This document shows positions 9,053-18,032 of a stretch of 64,000 nt of DNA, piece by piece. A model generated the notes under the pieces. The model was not told the origin of the DNA and searched no databases. It saw nothing but the letters and a program-made list of their open reading frames with translations. Source of the DNA: CAYRYU01 sp964428355 (GTDB lineage: Bacteria > Muiribacteriota > Ozemobacteria > Ozemobacterales > Ozemobacteraceae); assembly GCA_964428355.1 (NCBI GenBank), contig CAYRYU010000026.1, forward strand, positions 12,153-76,152, given 5' to 3'. How positions within the stretch are numbered: the stretch's first letter is position 1; every line of letters starts with the position of its first letter. Position numbers and translations under genes: made by a program.

Positions 9053-11371
9053 ATGAAGGAAGGCCCCGCCGATTCGAGGCAGCTAATCCAGGATCTGGAC
9101 GCTCCGCTCCGGTCCTTCAGGCTTTTCGCGATCGAGACTGCACTCCACCAGGGCTCGGGAAAGGAGTTGGCGGAAGCTCTCGCCCGCCGAAAAGAGTCCG
9201 AGAAAGACGAGGAATGTCTCCTCCTCCTTTCCCATGCCATCGCTGCCGTCCTTTCCCGCACTCCATCACCCGGCCAACCTTCAGTATCAATGGATTCGGG
9301 GCCGACTCCCGGCTCGACTGCGGCAACAGTGGATGCTGCCCCGTCCTCCTTCCCGGATCTGTTCAGAGGAACAGGAACTCAGGGCAGGTTGGCCCTGTTG
9401 AGTCATATTCCCGAAACCCGATGCCGCGAACTCGCCACCCTCGTCCTGCCGCTGATCAAAGAGGAATCCGACCCGGTCGTTCTGGGAAGGCTTCTTCGCG
9501 TTTTCGGCCCATCCGCCAATCCCGAGTTCATTCCCGTTCTTTCCGGCCTCCTCTCCCATCCGTTCCTTTCGATCCGGATGGCGGCACTGGAGATCCTGGT
9601 CCGGATAGCCCCCACCCAGCTCGAAAAGGGCCTTCCCCGGTTCCTTCTCAGCGAAGAACCACGGATCCGTCTCCTCGCAATCCAGGGGCTCTGCGCGATC
9701 GACCCCGAGGAGGCGGTCCTTCATTTCGACCGCCTCCTTATGGGCACTGAGCGAAGGGTCAGGGAGTTCGCGCTCAAGAACGCCTTCTTCCTTCCCTCCG
9801 ACCGCATCAAACCCGTTCTTGTCAAGTTTCTTTCGGCCGAAAAAGACCTGGAGCTCGTCGAACAGGCAGGAATACTGCTGCTGATCAACCCTGACCCCGA
9901 AATCCCCTTCCTTCTGACCTGTTCCTCCATCGATTCGCCCAGGGAAAAGGCCGATCTCCTTGAAAGGCTTTCCGACAAGGCGGTGGATGCGCTCGAGGCC
10001 TCGGGACAACTCGGTGCGGACCGGAAAACCTTCCAGGAAAGGCTTTCTGGTGCCCGTCAGCGGGTCGCGGAAGCCAACCGGCTTCGCGATCAGGCGTTTT
10101 CAACCATCCTTGGGGGAGGAAAGGCGGGTATCCCTTCGGACAGGGACCACCGTGCTGCCCCCGAAACTCAGGAACAGAAAGCGCCCGCGGTATCGGAACC
10201 TCCTTCTTCCGCCGAATGGGCATCGCTCTCCCCCGATGAGCAGGCCCGCCGGCTCGCGCTGCTGACAGAACACGATCTCCCCAAAGCCCGCGACCTCCTG
10301 GCAGGGTTCCTGTATGAAAAGAGCCCGACTCCTGACCTCACCGCGGTTTTCCTCCGCACCGCCTCGAGGCTGGGGTTGGCTTTTCCCTCTGACCGGGCCG
10401 AAGCGCTCCTTCGGCATCCGGATGAAAAGGTCGTATCGGCGGCTCTCGAATTTCTCGGACATTGCGATCCAGACCGGTTTTTTCCGAGGCTGGGGCAGTT
10501 TCTGAACTCGGGAAGTCAGATCATCAAGCTGACGGCGATCAAGATCCTGAAGAGGTTCGATCCCGGAGAAGCCGTATCCCGCCTTGGAGCGATGCTTTCT
10601 CAGCGTGACCCCGCCCAGCGGCGGCTGACGATGGCCTGCCTGATGGTAATGGATTTCCCCCTCATACGCGAGCATCTCCTGGGTGTCCTTCGTTCCACCA
10701 GCGATCCCGAGCTGCTCCAGATGGGCCTCTGGCTTTTCCAGACAAATCCCGACACGGGAAACCTGTACCATCTTTTCACACTCGAACAGGACCTGTTGGG
10801 AAGTTTCGCTGACCAGGTGAAGGAGATAAGGGTCCAGACCGGACGGAACCTTCTCGAGATGGGCATCCTGACGCCCCAAGCCCTGAAAAACATCGAGGAT
10901 TCGCTTCCGAAAAAGTATTCCGAGGAACAGGCCCGGCGGAGAGCATCCAAACCCTATTCCGTCAGCACCCTCCACCCCGCCGACGGGGGGGAGGCTTTCC
11001 TGAAACCCTGGCATCTGGCTGCCGTTATTGGAATCGGGTTCCTTTTGTTGGTCAACCTGGTCACCTTTCTGGGTGGAAGCGGCCCCCTTCCTTCTGATGA
11101 GACCGATTCCAATATCGGAAGCGCAACTCCGGGAGCAACCGTTGCCGTTACCGAGCATGCCATCGGAATGGTACTCCCCGAGCAGGGCACTGGAGGCGCT
11201 TTCCGCATCAAGACGGAGATGGGAGAAGTCATCCAGTTGCTGACTCCGGGACCACTTGCAAAACATCTCAAGCCGGGTGCAAGGGTGAGCGTCGAGTTCG
11301 TCCCCGTCCGGCGGACCCGGAAAGGCGTCCTCGTTGCCCAGCCCCGTTCCGTCGTGATCCGAAAAGAGTAG
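9053..11371 (+). CDS. HEAT-repeat protein with a late membrane segment
   Basis: 772 residues. Start ATG 9053 is preferred over 9020 because GGGAGGAAACG lies directly upstream. Most of the protein is helical HEAT/PBS-lyase-like repeats in two blocks, about 1-330 (for example PVLSGLLSHPFLSIRMAALE) and 400-600 (for example KVVSAALEFLGHCDPDRFFP), separated by a low-complexity Glu/Pro linker near 375-400. One membrane helix (AAVIGIGFLLLVNLVTFL, about 652-672) is followed by a short extracytoplasmic beta-rich tail of about 100 residues. The N-terminal solenoid is therefore likely cytoplasmic, with a single-pass anchor near the C-terminus. Probably a scaffold; no enzyme motif is seen. It stands alone, followed by the repeat at 11398. 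Confidence 0.7.
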   Translation: MKEGPADSRQLIQDLDAPLRSFRLFAIETALHQGSGKELAEALARRKESEKDEECLLLLSHAIAAVLSRTPSPGQPSVSMDSGPTPGSTAATVDAAPSSFPDLFRGTGTQGRLALLSHIPETRCRELATLVLPLIKEESDPVVLGRLLRVFGPSANPEFIPVLSGLLSHPFLSIRMAALEILVRIAPTQLEKGLPRFLLSEEPRIRLLAIQGLCAIDPEEAVLHFDRLLMGTERRVREFALKNAFFLPSDRIKPVLVKFLSAEKDLELVEQAGILLLINPDPEIPFLLTCSSIDSPREKADLLERLSDKAVDALEASGQLGADRKTFQERLSGARQRVAEANRLRDQAFSTILGGGKAGIPSDRDHRAAPETQEQKAPAVSEPPSSAEWASLSPDEQARRLALLTEHDLPKARDLLAGFLYEKSPTPDLTAVFLRTASRLGLAFPSDRAEALLRHPDEKVVSAALEFLGHCDPDRFFPRLGQFLNSGSQIIKLTAIKILKRFDPGEAVSRLGAMLSQRDPAQRRLTMACLMVMDFPLIREHLLGVLRSTSDPELLQMGLWLFQTNPDTGNLYHLFTLEQDLLGSFADQVKEIRVQTGRNLLEMGILTPQALKNIEDSLPKKYSEEQARRRASKPYSVSTLHPADGGEAFLKPWHLAAVIGIGFLLLVNLVTFLGGSGPLPSDETDSNIGSATPGATVAVTEHAIGMVLPEQGTGGAFRIKTEMGEVIQLLTPGPLAKHLKPGARVSVEFVPVRRTRKGVLVAQPRSVVIRKE

Positions 11372-11397
11372 CAGAAAGCTTTCACCCACCCTGGGTT

Positions 11398-11528
11398 CAC
11401 CACAAAGACACGAAGTTCACGAAGGCCACAAAGGTGGTGAAGGGTTTTGAAATGGCCCAGTTGCCCCCGTTTCCCGGGTTGCCCACGTTCTTCTTCGTGA
11501 ACTTCGTGTCCTCGGTGTCTTTGTGGTG
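11398..11528. repeat. MITE-like palindromic intergenic repeat
   Basis: The left arm (11398-11424) begins CACCACAAAGACA and ends CGAAGTTCACGAAG. The right arm (11493-11528) is its exact reverse complement except for a 9-nt insertion in the middle. The spacer is about 68 bp. Long-stem elements with CACAAAGACACGAAG arms recur between genes in many environmental bacterial genomes. It separates the convergent HEAT and pseudopilin-A loci and could also act as a bidirectional terminator. Confidence 0.6.
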
Positions 11529-11575
11529 ATCTCCCGCGGGGAGAGGGAACGGTCACGAACGGTGAAGCCCGCCGT

Positions 11576-12208
11576 TCAGTATTTCTCCTCGCTGAATTCC
11601 CCCGGAGTCCGCCATCTGGGATCGAGATTCGATTCCCGGGCCTGCCTGATCGAAACAACGAGCTTCTGATGATGTGACTGCGGGACCTGGCTCCCGGAAG
11701 GGATTATGCTGACCTTTACCTCCAGTTCGACCAGAGAGGTGAAGGTGGAAACGGCCTTGATTTCCAACATGTCGACCTCGCTGCAAAGGAGACGCCGGCT
11801 GCCGCTCGCGTCGTTCCTTTCGATGGTCCTCCTGGAAGGGTCGAACAGGTATTCCACCCGCTTGTAGGCGACTTCTTTCTTCGGTCCGGGAAGCGCTTCG
11901 GGAACCAGCATCGTGCAGCCCCCCGAAGCGAGGGCCTGGAAAGAGCGCTCCACCGCGAACCGGTTTTCCCCGAGGGCTGTCACAACCGCAAAGGAGGTGG
12001 AGATGTCCCGTTCCATGGAACGGAGGATGATCTCCACCATGTCTTTCGCCTGGCCCCGGGCGGTACTGAGCGAAGTGGTTTGTCTTGCGGAGGAAAGGAT
12101 CCAATAGAGGCTTCCGCTCAGGACTCCGAGAATCACGAGTGAGACGAGAACCTCCGCGATCGTGAATCCCGTCGATGCCCTGGCTCCAGGCTGCTTTCGC
12201 GATTTCAC
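11576..12208 (-). CDS. GspJ/PilW-like minor pseudopilin (set A)
   Basis: 210 residues with a class III (prepilin-peptidase) signal: a basic leader ending ASTG, then FTIAEVLVSLVILG with Phe+1 and Glu+5. About 190 residues of mature domain follow, the size and position expected of a GspJ-type tip pseudopilin. Its ATG overlaps the stop of the I-type gene (ATGA, 12205-12208), and it is the last gene of a K-I-J operon read on the minus strand. It would be inserted in the inner membrane, processed by PilD, and sit at the tip of a pseudopilus. Confidence 0.75.
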   Translation of the reverse strand: MKSRKQPGARASTGFTIAEVLVSLVILGVLSGSLYWILSSARQTTSLSTARGQAKDMVEIILRSMERDISTSFAVVTALGENRFAVERSFQALASGGCTMLVPEALPGPKKEVAYKRVEYLFDPSRRTIERNDASGSRRLLCSEVDMLEIKAVSTFTSLVELEVKVSIIPSGSQVPQSHHQKLVVSIRQARESNLDPRWRTPGEFSEEKY

Positions 12209-12690
12209 GGCCGGACCACCAGAAACATCATTGTCTCCGTGCTCTTGGCAAGACCTGCGTTGCCGGGGCGGGTCCAGGAGACGAAGGCCTCCACTCCGAT
12301 CGCGTTCTTCGTCCCTTCGGCGAAACGGAATATCGCCCCCATCTCGAAATCCTTGTAGCCCCGCTGGATGGAAACCACCCCAGATGCAGTCAGGTTCAGC
12401 CCCCGCCGGTTGAGTTCCGCCCCGTCGTATGCCTGGTAGACGATCGAATCGACCGGAACGAGTTTGACGAGCCGGTTGAAATCCTGACTGAGGATCTCAT
12501 GATGGAAGGACTCCAGGATCTTTCGGGCCATCGCGATCTTGGTGGCCTCGATCTCCTGGGCCGCGCCCTGGATCAGATGACGGTAGATCGGAACGGCGGC
12601 GAGAACGAAGATCACGACGGAAATCAGGATCTCGAGAAGGGTGAACCCCTCCCGACCCCGGAATCCCCATTTTGCCTCACTGTTTGACAT
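12205..12690 (-). CDS. GspI/PilV-like minor pseudopilin (set A)
   Basis: 161 residues. The leader ends GREG and is followed by FTLLEILISVVIFVLAAVP, a canonical prepilin cleavage site with Glu+5. The short C-terminal domain fits GspI. It overlaps the K-type gene upstream by 14 bp and the J-type gene downstream by 4 bp, so the three are almost certainly translated together. Confidence 0.75.
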   Translation of the reverse strand: MSNSEAKWGFRGREGFTLLEILISVVIFVLAAVPIYRHLIQGAAQEIEATKIAMARKILESFHHEILSQDFNRLVKLVPVDSIVYQAYDGAELNRRGLNLTASGVVSIQRGYKDFEMGAIFRFAEGTKNAIGVEAFVSWTRPGNAGLAKSTETMMFLVVRP

Positions 12691-15361
12691 ATTGGAGGTT
12701 CAACCACCTTTTCCCCAGGGAAGCATGATACCGCCTTGGCTCGAACTTGCCAACGTCCCTCATGACGGACAGGGGAGTGATCCTGCAGGCGGCGGCATTG
12801 AAATAGACCTCGACACTGTTGATGAAGGAACGGTTGAACTGGTTGATGACCAGGTTGCCGTCAATGACCAACGGGTTCCCCGCGGGGTTCGTCAGCGTGG
12901 CGTTCGAGAAACAGGCCGCCTCGATCCGGGTACAAGGCTTCCTGACCATGATGCTTCCCGCACGGGCCATCAACGTGAAAACCACATCCCCCGGCCGACT
13001 GCCGGGAGTCCCTGGATCCTTGTCCTGACGCATGATGTCGGTCTGCACGAAGATGTTGCCCTTCGCGACGAGAATTCCCTTCCCCTTTACCTTCCAGGGC
13101 TTTCCGGCCTTGTCGGCGGTGATCCGCAGGCTTCCCTTGATGTAGGTCACCCCGGTGCAATCGAACACCCCCTTGTCGGACCTCCCGCCTTCTTCGATGG
13201 GGCGGCCCACGTCCCGCCAGAAGTCCTCCTCGTTCTCGTAATAATGGGTCGCCTTTTTCGCATACTGAAGGATGCTATAGACGTTCTCGGGCATGTTCCG
13301 GAACTCGTAGGGAGACCATTGTCCGGTATCGCTCTTTTCGAAGGCAGGTTTTCCGACGAGCCCGAAATCGTTTTCCGGCACCCGGTACTCGATGTATGAC
13401 TCGGTCAGGTCCTTCGGCGGGGGACCGGCCCCCTTGGGAAGCACTCCCACATGAACGTTGCCGTATCGCATCTGCATAAAGGCTTCCGCACGCAATCCAA
13501 GGGGATATTCGATGTGACCATATCCGAAAAGGAGGCTCGGGGCGGCAAGGCCGTCGCACTGTTGGAGGATCTTGAGGAGGTTCTTCGTCCCTACCGGGAT
13601 GAAAGGCCGGATGGAACGGTCGGTGTTGTGAAGGACGGGGAAATCGACCTGGTGGGGCCGGTCGGGATAGGCCGTCATGTCCAACCAATTGAAGGTCGGA
13701 ATCCATTGGAAGATCGGGGGATCGACCGAGTTGGGCTTGAACTTGTCCATCGTCATCGCGTTGTATTCCGTCTGGAATGGCTCGTCCTTGGAGCCGATGA
13801 AGGTGTTTATCTTCATCATCCCATCGGAATTGACCCGGACGAGGCCTGGTACGAGGCAATTGGAGTCGGGGGCCGGAGTCCCGCCACACCCGTCGAACCC
13901 TGTCAATGCCCGGTAGTCTCCACCCGGAAGAGGACTCCCTTCCGGAAGCGGATGGACCGTGAAGGTGGCGAGGATCCCTGCCTTTTCACGTTCCGGGGGA
14001 AAACGCCACTCGATGGGTTTGCCTATCCGCGAAATATCGGCTGGATCGGGAATGGCGTTCTTGTCCTCGGGGCGTTCGAAAAGCAGGGGCGAGTTGGCCA
14101 CGAAAAAGGCATACTCGGGCGCGGGCGGCTGGAGATCGGAAACCTTGAACTCCCGGTCGGCCTGGAGAACCTTTCGGATATGGATTCCGCCCCCCCCTGT
14201 TCCGCCCTGGACAAACTCGACATGGGCGGTCAGACGGACTGTCCCGACTTTCTCGATTACCAGGGGTTTTGCCCCGAAGGCGGTCGAACGTTCCTGGCGC
14301 AACCGCTCCACATCGATCGGAGGGGGGAACGGCGGAAGTTTGTCCCATCCTGCCCGTATCGACTGATGGAGAACCCCTGCCCTCCATTCGACGCGGGAAA
14401 GGAAGTCCTCGATCTCACCCATGATCATCGAGCGGATCGAGGGCATCGAAACCCGCTTCCCCTTTGGGAAAGCCACGGTCTTCCGGATCTCCTCATCGAT
14501 ATCGAGCAGCCGCGGGTTCTCCTTCATCATCCCGGAGATGTCCAGGAAGCCCAGCGCGACGATCTTGGTGAAGATCTTGATGGCAGTCTCGGAAAGCTTG
14601 TCGAGGAATACCCGGGCCTGGGCAAAGATGGCCGCCAGGCCGACGAGAACCACCTTGTGCTCGTCGTGAGCGGCCAGATTCGGCAGTTCGAACCTGAACC
14701 GGGCATCGCTGGAAAGGCTTTTCAGGGACCCACCGGATTCCGGAACCCGGTCAATGCCGTCGAGAAAGCGGCTGGGTTCACCCCAGGCCGGGGTCGGAGG
14801 GATGGTAATCCCCGGAATCTCGTACTTTTCGTTGAAGGCGGCGAACCCCTGTGCCTGCAGTATCTCGCAGGTAACCTTGAGGCTGGGGACGTTGGAATTC
14901 CCGCCGAGGTCGTCCACGAGATCCTTCAGGGCCATGAGAGGTTTCTTGTCGATTCCCTCGAAAACCAGAGGCGGAGGAAAGAAGGCAGGTTCGAGGCCAC
15001 CGTTTCCCCGCCCAAGGGGAGAAGCCTGGGGGTTCGGCGAGGACAGCGGGGCGATGAACCGGAAGTAGGCGAAAAGCTGGGGGTCGTCCTCGGGGTTGAC
15101 GTTGTCCTTCAGGTATCTTGCGACAAGTTCGACCGCGGCCTCCGCAAGCGCCTCGACCCGTTTCTCGTGGCTCATGAACCGGGTCGAAAAACGCCGCGAA
15201 TGGCTCGTGCGGAAATAGCCTACCAGAAGCAAAGCCAGGAGAACGACGATTCCCACCGTGATCACGTAGGCCGTCCCCCTTCGGTTTCCACCCTCCTGGG
15301 GACGCGAATGGGAAGGGATCGGGGGGGCGAAGTCAGCCGAAGATCCGTTTCCTGAGTGCAT
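12677..15361 (-). CDS. very large GspK-like pseudopilin (set A)
   Basis: 894 residues, far above the roughly 300-350 of classical GspK. The N-terminus has a 30-residue polar leader, GNRRG, then a hydrophobic helix (TAYVITVGIVVLLALLLVGYF) lacking Glu at +5, the hallmark of the K subunit, which caps the pseudopilus. The mature part is a long, Pro-rich, beta-containing region of unknown fold; its last 200 residues resemble PilX/cell-surface minor-pilin tails (GILVAKGNIFVQTD, NPLVIDGNLVINQF). Its start overlaps the end of the gene upstream (15333) by 29 bp. It is a K-type tip protein by position and signal; adhesin-like function is inference. Confidence 0.65.
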   Translation of the reverse strand: MHSGNGSSADFAPPIPSHSRPQEGGNRRGTAYVITVGIVVLLALLLVGYFRTSHSRRFSTRFMSHEKRVEALAEAAVELVARYLKDNVNPEDDPQLFAYFRFIAPLSSPNPQASPLGRGNGGLEPAFFPPPLVFEGIDKKPLMALKDLVDDLGGNSNVPSLKVTCEILQAQGFAAFNEKYEIPGITIPPTPAWGEPSRFLDGIDRVPESGGSLKSLSSDARFRFELPNLAAHDEHKVVLVGLAAIFAQARVFLDKLSETAIKIFTKIVALGFLDISGMMKENPRLLDIDEEIRKTVAFPKGKRVSMPSIRSMIMGEIEDFLSRVEWRAGVLHQSIRAGWDKLPPFPPPIDVERLRQERSTAFGAKPLVIEKVGTVRLTAHVEFVQGGTGGGGIHIRKVLQADREFKVSDLQPPAPEYAFFVANSPLLFERPEDKNAIPDPADISRIGKPIEWRFPPEREKAGILATFTVHPLPEGSPLPGGDYRALTGFDGCGGTPAPDSNCLVPGLVRVNSDGMMKINTFIGSKDEPFQTEYNAMTMDKFKPNSVDPPIFQWIPTFNWLDMTAYPDRPHQVDFPVLHNTDRSIRPFIPVGTKNLLKILQQCDGLAAPSLLFGYGHIEYPLGLRAEAFMQMRYGNVHVGVLPKGAGPPPKDLTESYIEYRVPENDFGLVGKPAFEKSDTGQWSPYEFRNMPENVYSILQYAKKATHYYENEEDFWRDVGRPIEEGGRSDKGVFDCTGVTYIKGSLRITADKAGKPWKVKGKGILVAKGNIFVQTDIMRQDKDPGTPGSRPGDVVFTLMARAGSIMVRKPCTRIEAACFSNATLTNPAGNPLVIDGNLVINQFNRSFINSVEVYFNAAACRITPLSVMRDVGKFEPRRYHASLGKRWLNLQYVKQ

Positions 15362-16157
15362 TTATCTGCTCCTTCACGTCGGCCTCCACCAGGGGACGTT
15401 TGTCAGCCGGAACCTGCCATTTCCTCATGACCTCGTCCACGTAGGAGTTGAAAACGGTCTGGTCCTTGATCGCCTTGAGTTGGAGAGCGGCATCCCTGAC
15501 CCATTCGATGCTCGTCTCCGCATCGGTTTCGTCGAAACCCATGTGAGAGAAGTCGTTGTCCTTCAACAGCATGGCCTGGGCCATCGAATATTCTATGTAT
15601 GCGTCCTCGTCCTGTAGTCTGGCCGCTGCTTCCCGCATATAGTCGTAACAATAGTATTTCGTCGTCGGAGAGGCCGCCGGATCTTCCAGAGCCTTCTTCA
15701 GCTCCCTCAGGGCGGCCTGGTAGTCCTTCGACTCGAAGGCTAGCACCGCAGCCGGCATGTTGGCGAGGGCCCGCATCCGGTAGGTTTCTTTGGTATCGGT
15801 GGCGATTTCCGGGTTCTCAAGGAAACCCGCGAACCATTCATCGGATTCCTTTTTTCCCTCCTCCCGGAAATCGCGGGCCTCCTGGGCGATGGCCAGCATC
15901 TCCTCGCTCACCACCTTCGAGGACGCCCGTGGAGCTGAGGCCACCGAAAGGGTGGATTGGGGGGAACCCCAAAAATCCGGGCTGGGAGCGTATTGGTCGG
16001 GAGAAGGGGGTGGACCAACCACGACCGGGGAAGTTGCGGGCCCTGAATCCGTTGACGTGGACCTTTCCAACCATGGGGGCAATCTCCCGAGCAGGAGAAA
16101 AAGGAGGCAAAGGAAAAGGACCAGTATTACGACCCAGATCCACCGCTTGCTTTCCAT
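15333..16157 (-). CDS. single-pass membrane protein with a helical periplasmic domain
   Basis: About 274 residues from ATG 16157 (GGAAAG 5-9 nt upstream); ATG 16178 is the alternative. The membrane helix WIWVVILVLFLCLLFLLLG lies at the very N-terminus, followed by a Pro/Ser-rich linker (about 30-85) and a helical C-terminal domain with TPR-like features (for example FESKDYQAALRELKKALEDP). It is the first gene of the minus-strand operon whose next members are pseudopilins K-I-J (set A), and it overlaps K by 29 bp. This suggests an assembly or inner-membrane platform role. No homologue name is recognised. Confidence 0.65.
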   Translation of the reverse strand: MESKRWIWVVILVLFLCLLFLLLGRLPPWLERSTSTDSGPATSPVVVGPPPSPDQYAPSPDFWGSPQSTLSVASAPRASSKVVSEEMLAIAQEARDFREEGKKESDEWFAGFLENPEIATDTKETYRMRALANMPAAVLAFESKDYQAALRELKKALEDPAASPTTKYYCYDYMREAAARLQDEDAYIEYSMAQAMLLKDNDFSHMGFDETDAETSIEWVRDAALQLKAIKDQTVFNSYVDEVMRKWQVPADKRPLVEADVKEQINALRKRIFG

Positions 16158-16565
16158 TTCGATCTTTCCATTCTCCATTCCGAGGATTGAGAACCCGCCT
16201 GGAGTGGAACCCGTTACTGGAGCGCACTCAAAAGAACATTCTCACCGAACCTTCCCGGTAACTGAAGCCGCGAGATCCGACTGCCCGGTGGTTCCAAGTC
16301 AAACAATCTTACCAGAAATTCCCGGGTAGGGTTACAGGAAATTGCCCTCTCAGGTCGGAAACAGGCAAGAATAAGGCGCGCGGGGCCGGGAAACGACCCA
16401 AAATGAACACCGCAGAAAAATGGCTGGGAGAAAGGCAACGGGGTCGCGGAGTCACAGAGGCGAAAAGGGAATCTTTTTTTGGCCCCCATCCAATCGACTT
16501 TCCATCTCCGAATCTCCGAGCTTGGGGGCAAATCCCCTCGGTCATTTTTCTTGCCCCCAGAAACG
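16158..16565. other. divergent intergenic region
   Basis: No gene is seen. The stretch holds a T7 tract near 16471-16477, an inverted GCCCCC/GGGGGC pair around 16481-16530, and a short CACAGAG-containing segment reminiscent of intergenic repeats elsewhere in the window. It must contain the start of the set A operon on the minus strand. Confidence 0.4.
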
Positions 16566-16595
16566 TTGACATATCTGGATTTCGAATGCTATTTT
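16566..16595 (+). promoter_or_regulatory. promoter of the STAS gene
   Basis: A consensus -35 TTGACA (16566-16571) and an extended -10 TGC-TATTTT (hexamer 16590-16595) are separated by 18 bp. The -10 ends only 10 nt before ATG 16606, which has no Shine-Dalgarno, so the transcript would be nearly leaderless. Confidence 0.6.
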
Positions 16596-16605
16596 TGATT
16601 CCAAC

Positions 16606-16962
16606 ATGGATGCTTTTTCGATTCGCATTGAATCTCATGATCCCGTGACGATCATCCGGATCCAGGGCTATCTTGCTCTGGAGGCCGGCCAGGAGCTTCA
16701 CGAAAGGTTGTTCGATCTTTTGAAGCAGGGAAAACTCCGCTTCCTCCTCGATTTTTCCGAGTGCAAACTGATCAGCAGCCCCGGAGTGGTGAGCCTTCTC
16801 GAACTGGTGATCAAGGTAACGGATGATTTCCGGGCCCGAATTGCGATCTCGGGACTGGACGACCTGAAAACAAAGGTATTCAAGATGGCCGGTGTTTCAA
16901 ACATCGCCCCGGCTTTTCCGCAGGAATCCCAGGCATTGGGTCATCTCCTCAAGGACAGCTAA
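16606..16962 (+). CDS. STAS-domain anti-anti-sigma factor (SpoIIAA/RsbV-like)
   Basis: 118 residues, the full length of a stand-alone STAS domain. Residues about 10-24 form the first strand (VTIIRIQGYLALEAG). DFSECKLISSPGVVSLLEL (about 49-67) aligns with the SpoIIAA phosphorylation loop: the phospho-acceptor Ser is kept while the flanking Asp and second Ser become Ser and Pro. Such proteins bind an anti-sigma or HPK-like kinase and are switched by a SpoIIE-type phosphatase. Four SpoIIE-domain proteins, two apparently active, lie within 45 kb, so it is a plausible substrate. No kinase partner gene is adjacent. It is followed by an Lpp-like lipoprotein and the ECF sigma operon. Confidence 0.8.
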   Translation: MDAFSIRIESHDPVTIIRIQGYLALEAGQELHERLFDLLKQGKLRFLLDFSECKLISSPGVVSLLELVIKVTDDFRARIAISGLDDLKTKVFKMAGVSNIAPAFPQESQALGHLLKDS

Positions 16963-17067
16963 GCCAGGGCCCTTTCGAGAACTGCCGGTTCCCGGAAAAA
17001 ATGTAACCGTTCCCGGGTTATTCCGGTAAGGTGGGTGGGTCCGATTTCACACCGAAGGAGAAAACCA

Positions 17068-17391
17068 ATGGTTCGTTCCGCGATTTCCCTCTTCCTCGTG
17101 GTTCTGACCAGCGTCTTTCTATCCGGATGCTGCTGCCCCGCTCTTGATCTCTCAGCCCTTTTCGGGGGCGGCCAGACGACCTTGAACGCCCCTACCCAGA
17201 CCCAGTCCCAGGATGCCGCCGCAGCGAAACAGACCGCCATCGAAGCAAAGGCAGCGGCTGACCAGGCTCTGGAAAAGGCGAACCAGCAACAGACGCAGAT
17301 CGATGCTCTCAAGACCTCGATCAAGGAAACGAATTCCACCTCTCCGGCGGGAACATCATCCAGCACGGTTCCGGCAGCCGACTCGAAATAG
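17068..17391 (+). CDS. small Lpp-like lipoprotein
   Basis: 107 residues from ATG 17068 (GAAGGAG at 17054-17060). The signal peptide VRSAISLFLVVLTSVFLSGC ends in a lipobox LSGC, so Cys becomes the lipid-modified N-terminus. A short linker leads to an Ala/Gln-rich coiled coil (KQTAIEAKAAADQALEKAN), like Braun-type murein lipoprotein, then a Ser/Thr-rich tail ending ADSK, with Lys at the C-terminus as in Lpp. Likely an outer-membrane lipoprotein; peptidoglycan attachment is inference. It lies just upstream of the sigma factor gene. Confidence 0.7.
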   Translation: MVRSAISLFLVVLTSVFLSGCCCPALDLSALFGGGQTTLNAPTQTQSQDAAAAKQTAIEAKAAADQALEKANQQQTQIDALKTSIKETNSTSPAGTSSSTVPAADSK

Positions 17392-17459
17392 GGAAAGCCG
17401 GGTCCCATGAAACCAGGTTTGATGGCCCCGACAGGGATGGCCGGCCTTTCCGCAGACAC

Positions 17460-18032
17460 ATGACGGAAAAAGGGGCCAGGGTGTTCCCCGAATCGGAACT
17501 GGTGCAGAAGGCAAAGCAGGGCCTCCAGGAAGGTTACGAGGGGCTCGTCGACCGCCACCTCGGGGGAGTGCATGCCTTTCTCATGCACCTCCAGGCACCG
17601 GAATCGGTTCGTGATGACCTTGTCCAGGAAACGTTCGTAAAGGCATTCCGGTCTATCGGAGGCTTCGATGCCTCGAAACCCTTCGGATCCTGGCTCCTCA
17701 CGATCGCAAGGCATGTCCTTTACGACCATAATTCCAACGCGAAGAGACAACTCGAAGCCCGGAGCCCGCTCGGGAGGCCGGCCCCCCACCACGATATCTC
17801 CCAGGGAGTCATCGATCGCCTGTCTGTCAGGCAAATCCTGACCAGGCTTTCCCCTGCCGACCGCCTTCTGATAGAGCTTCGCGTTTTCCAGGGGATGTCC
17901 TTCCCCGAAATCGCAGGGCTGTTCGGAGAAGCGGTTGGAACGATGAGGGTGAGGTTGCATCGAATCCTCGCCGGGCTCAAGGAAAGGATCAATGACGCGG
18001 AGGAAAGGGAAAACAGGAATGAACAAGCCTGA
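17460..18032 (+). CDS. ECF-family RNA polymerase sigma factor
   Basis: 190 residues with region 2 (DDLVQETFVKAFRSIGGF, about residues 53-70, and PFGSWLLTIARHVLYDH) and region 4 (LSPADRLLIELRVFQGMSFP, then IAGLFGEAVGTMRVRLHRIL, about 128-175), separated by a short linker: a standard ECF layout. ATG 17460 has no clear Shine-Dalgarno. Its 3' end overlaps the anti-sigma gene by 14 bp, and the operon continues directly into pseudopilins K-I-J (set B), which suggests that this sigma factor controls that set, itself included. Confidence 0.9.
   Translation: MTEKGARVFPESELVQKAKQGLQEGYEGLVDRHLGGVHAFLMHLQAPESVRDDLVQETFVKAFRSIGGFDASKPFGSWLLTIARHVLYDHNSNAKRQLEARSPLGRPAPHHDISQGVIDRLSVRQILTRLSPADRLLIELRVFQGMSFPEIAGLFGEAVGTMRVRLHRILAGLKERINDAEERENRNEQA

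Noticed and set aside
13451..15355. 634-codon plus-strand ORF opposite pseudopilin K (set A)
   Set aside because: Mirror frame of the K gene; composition is that of reverse codons and no motif is seen.
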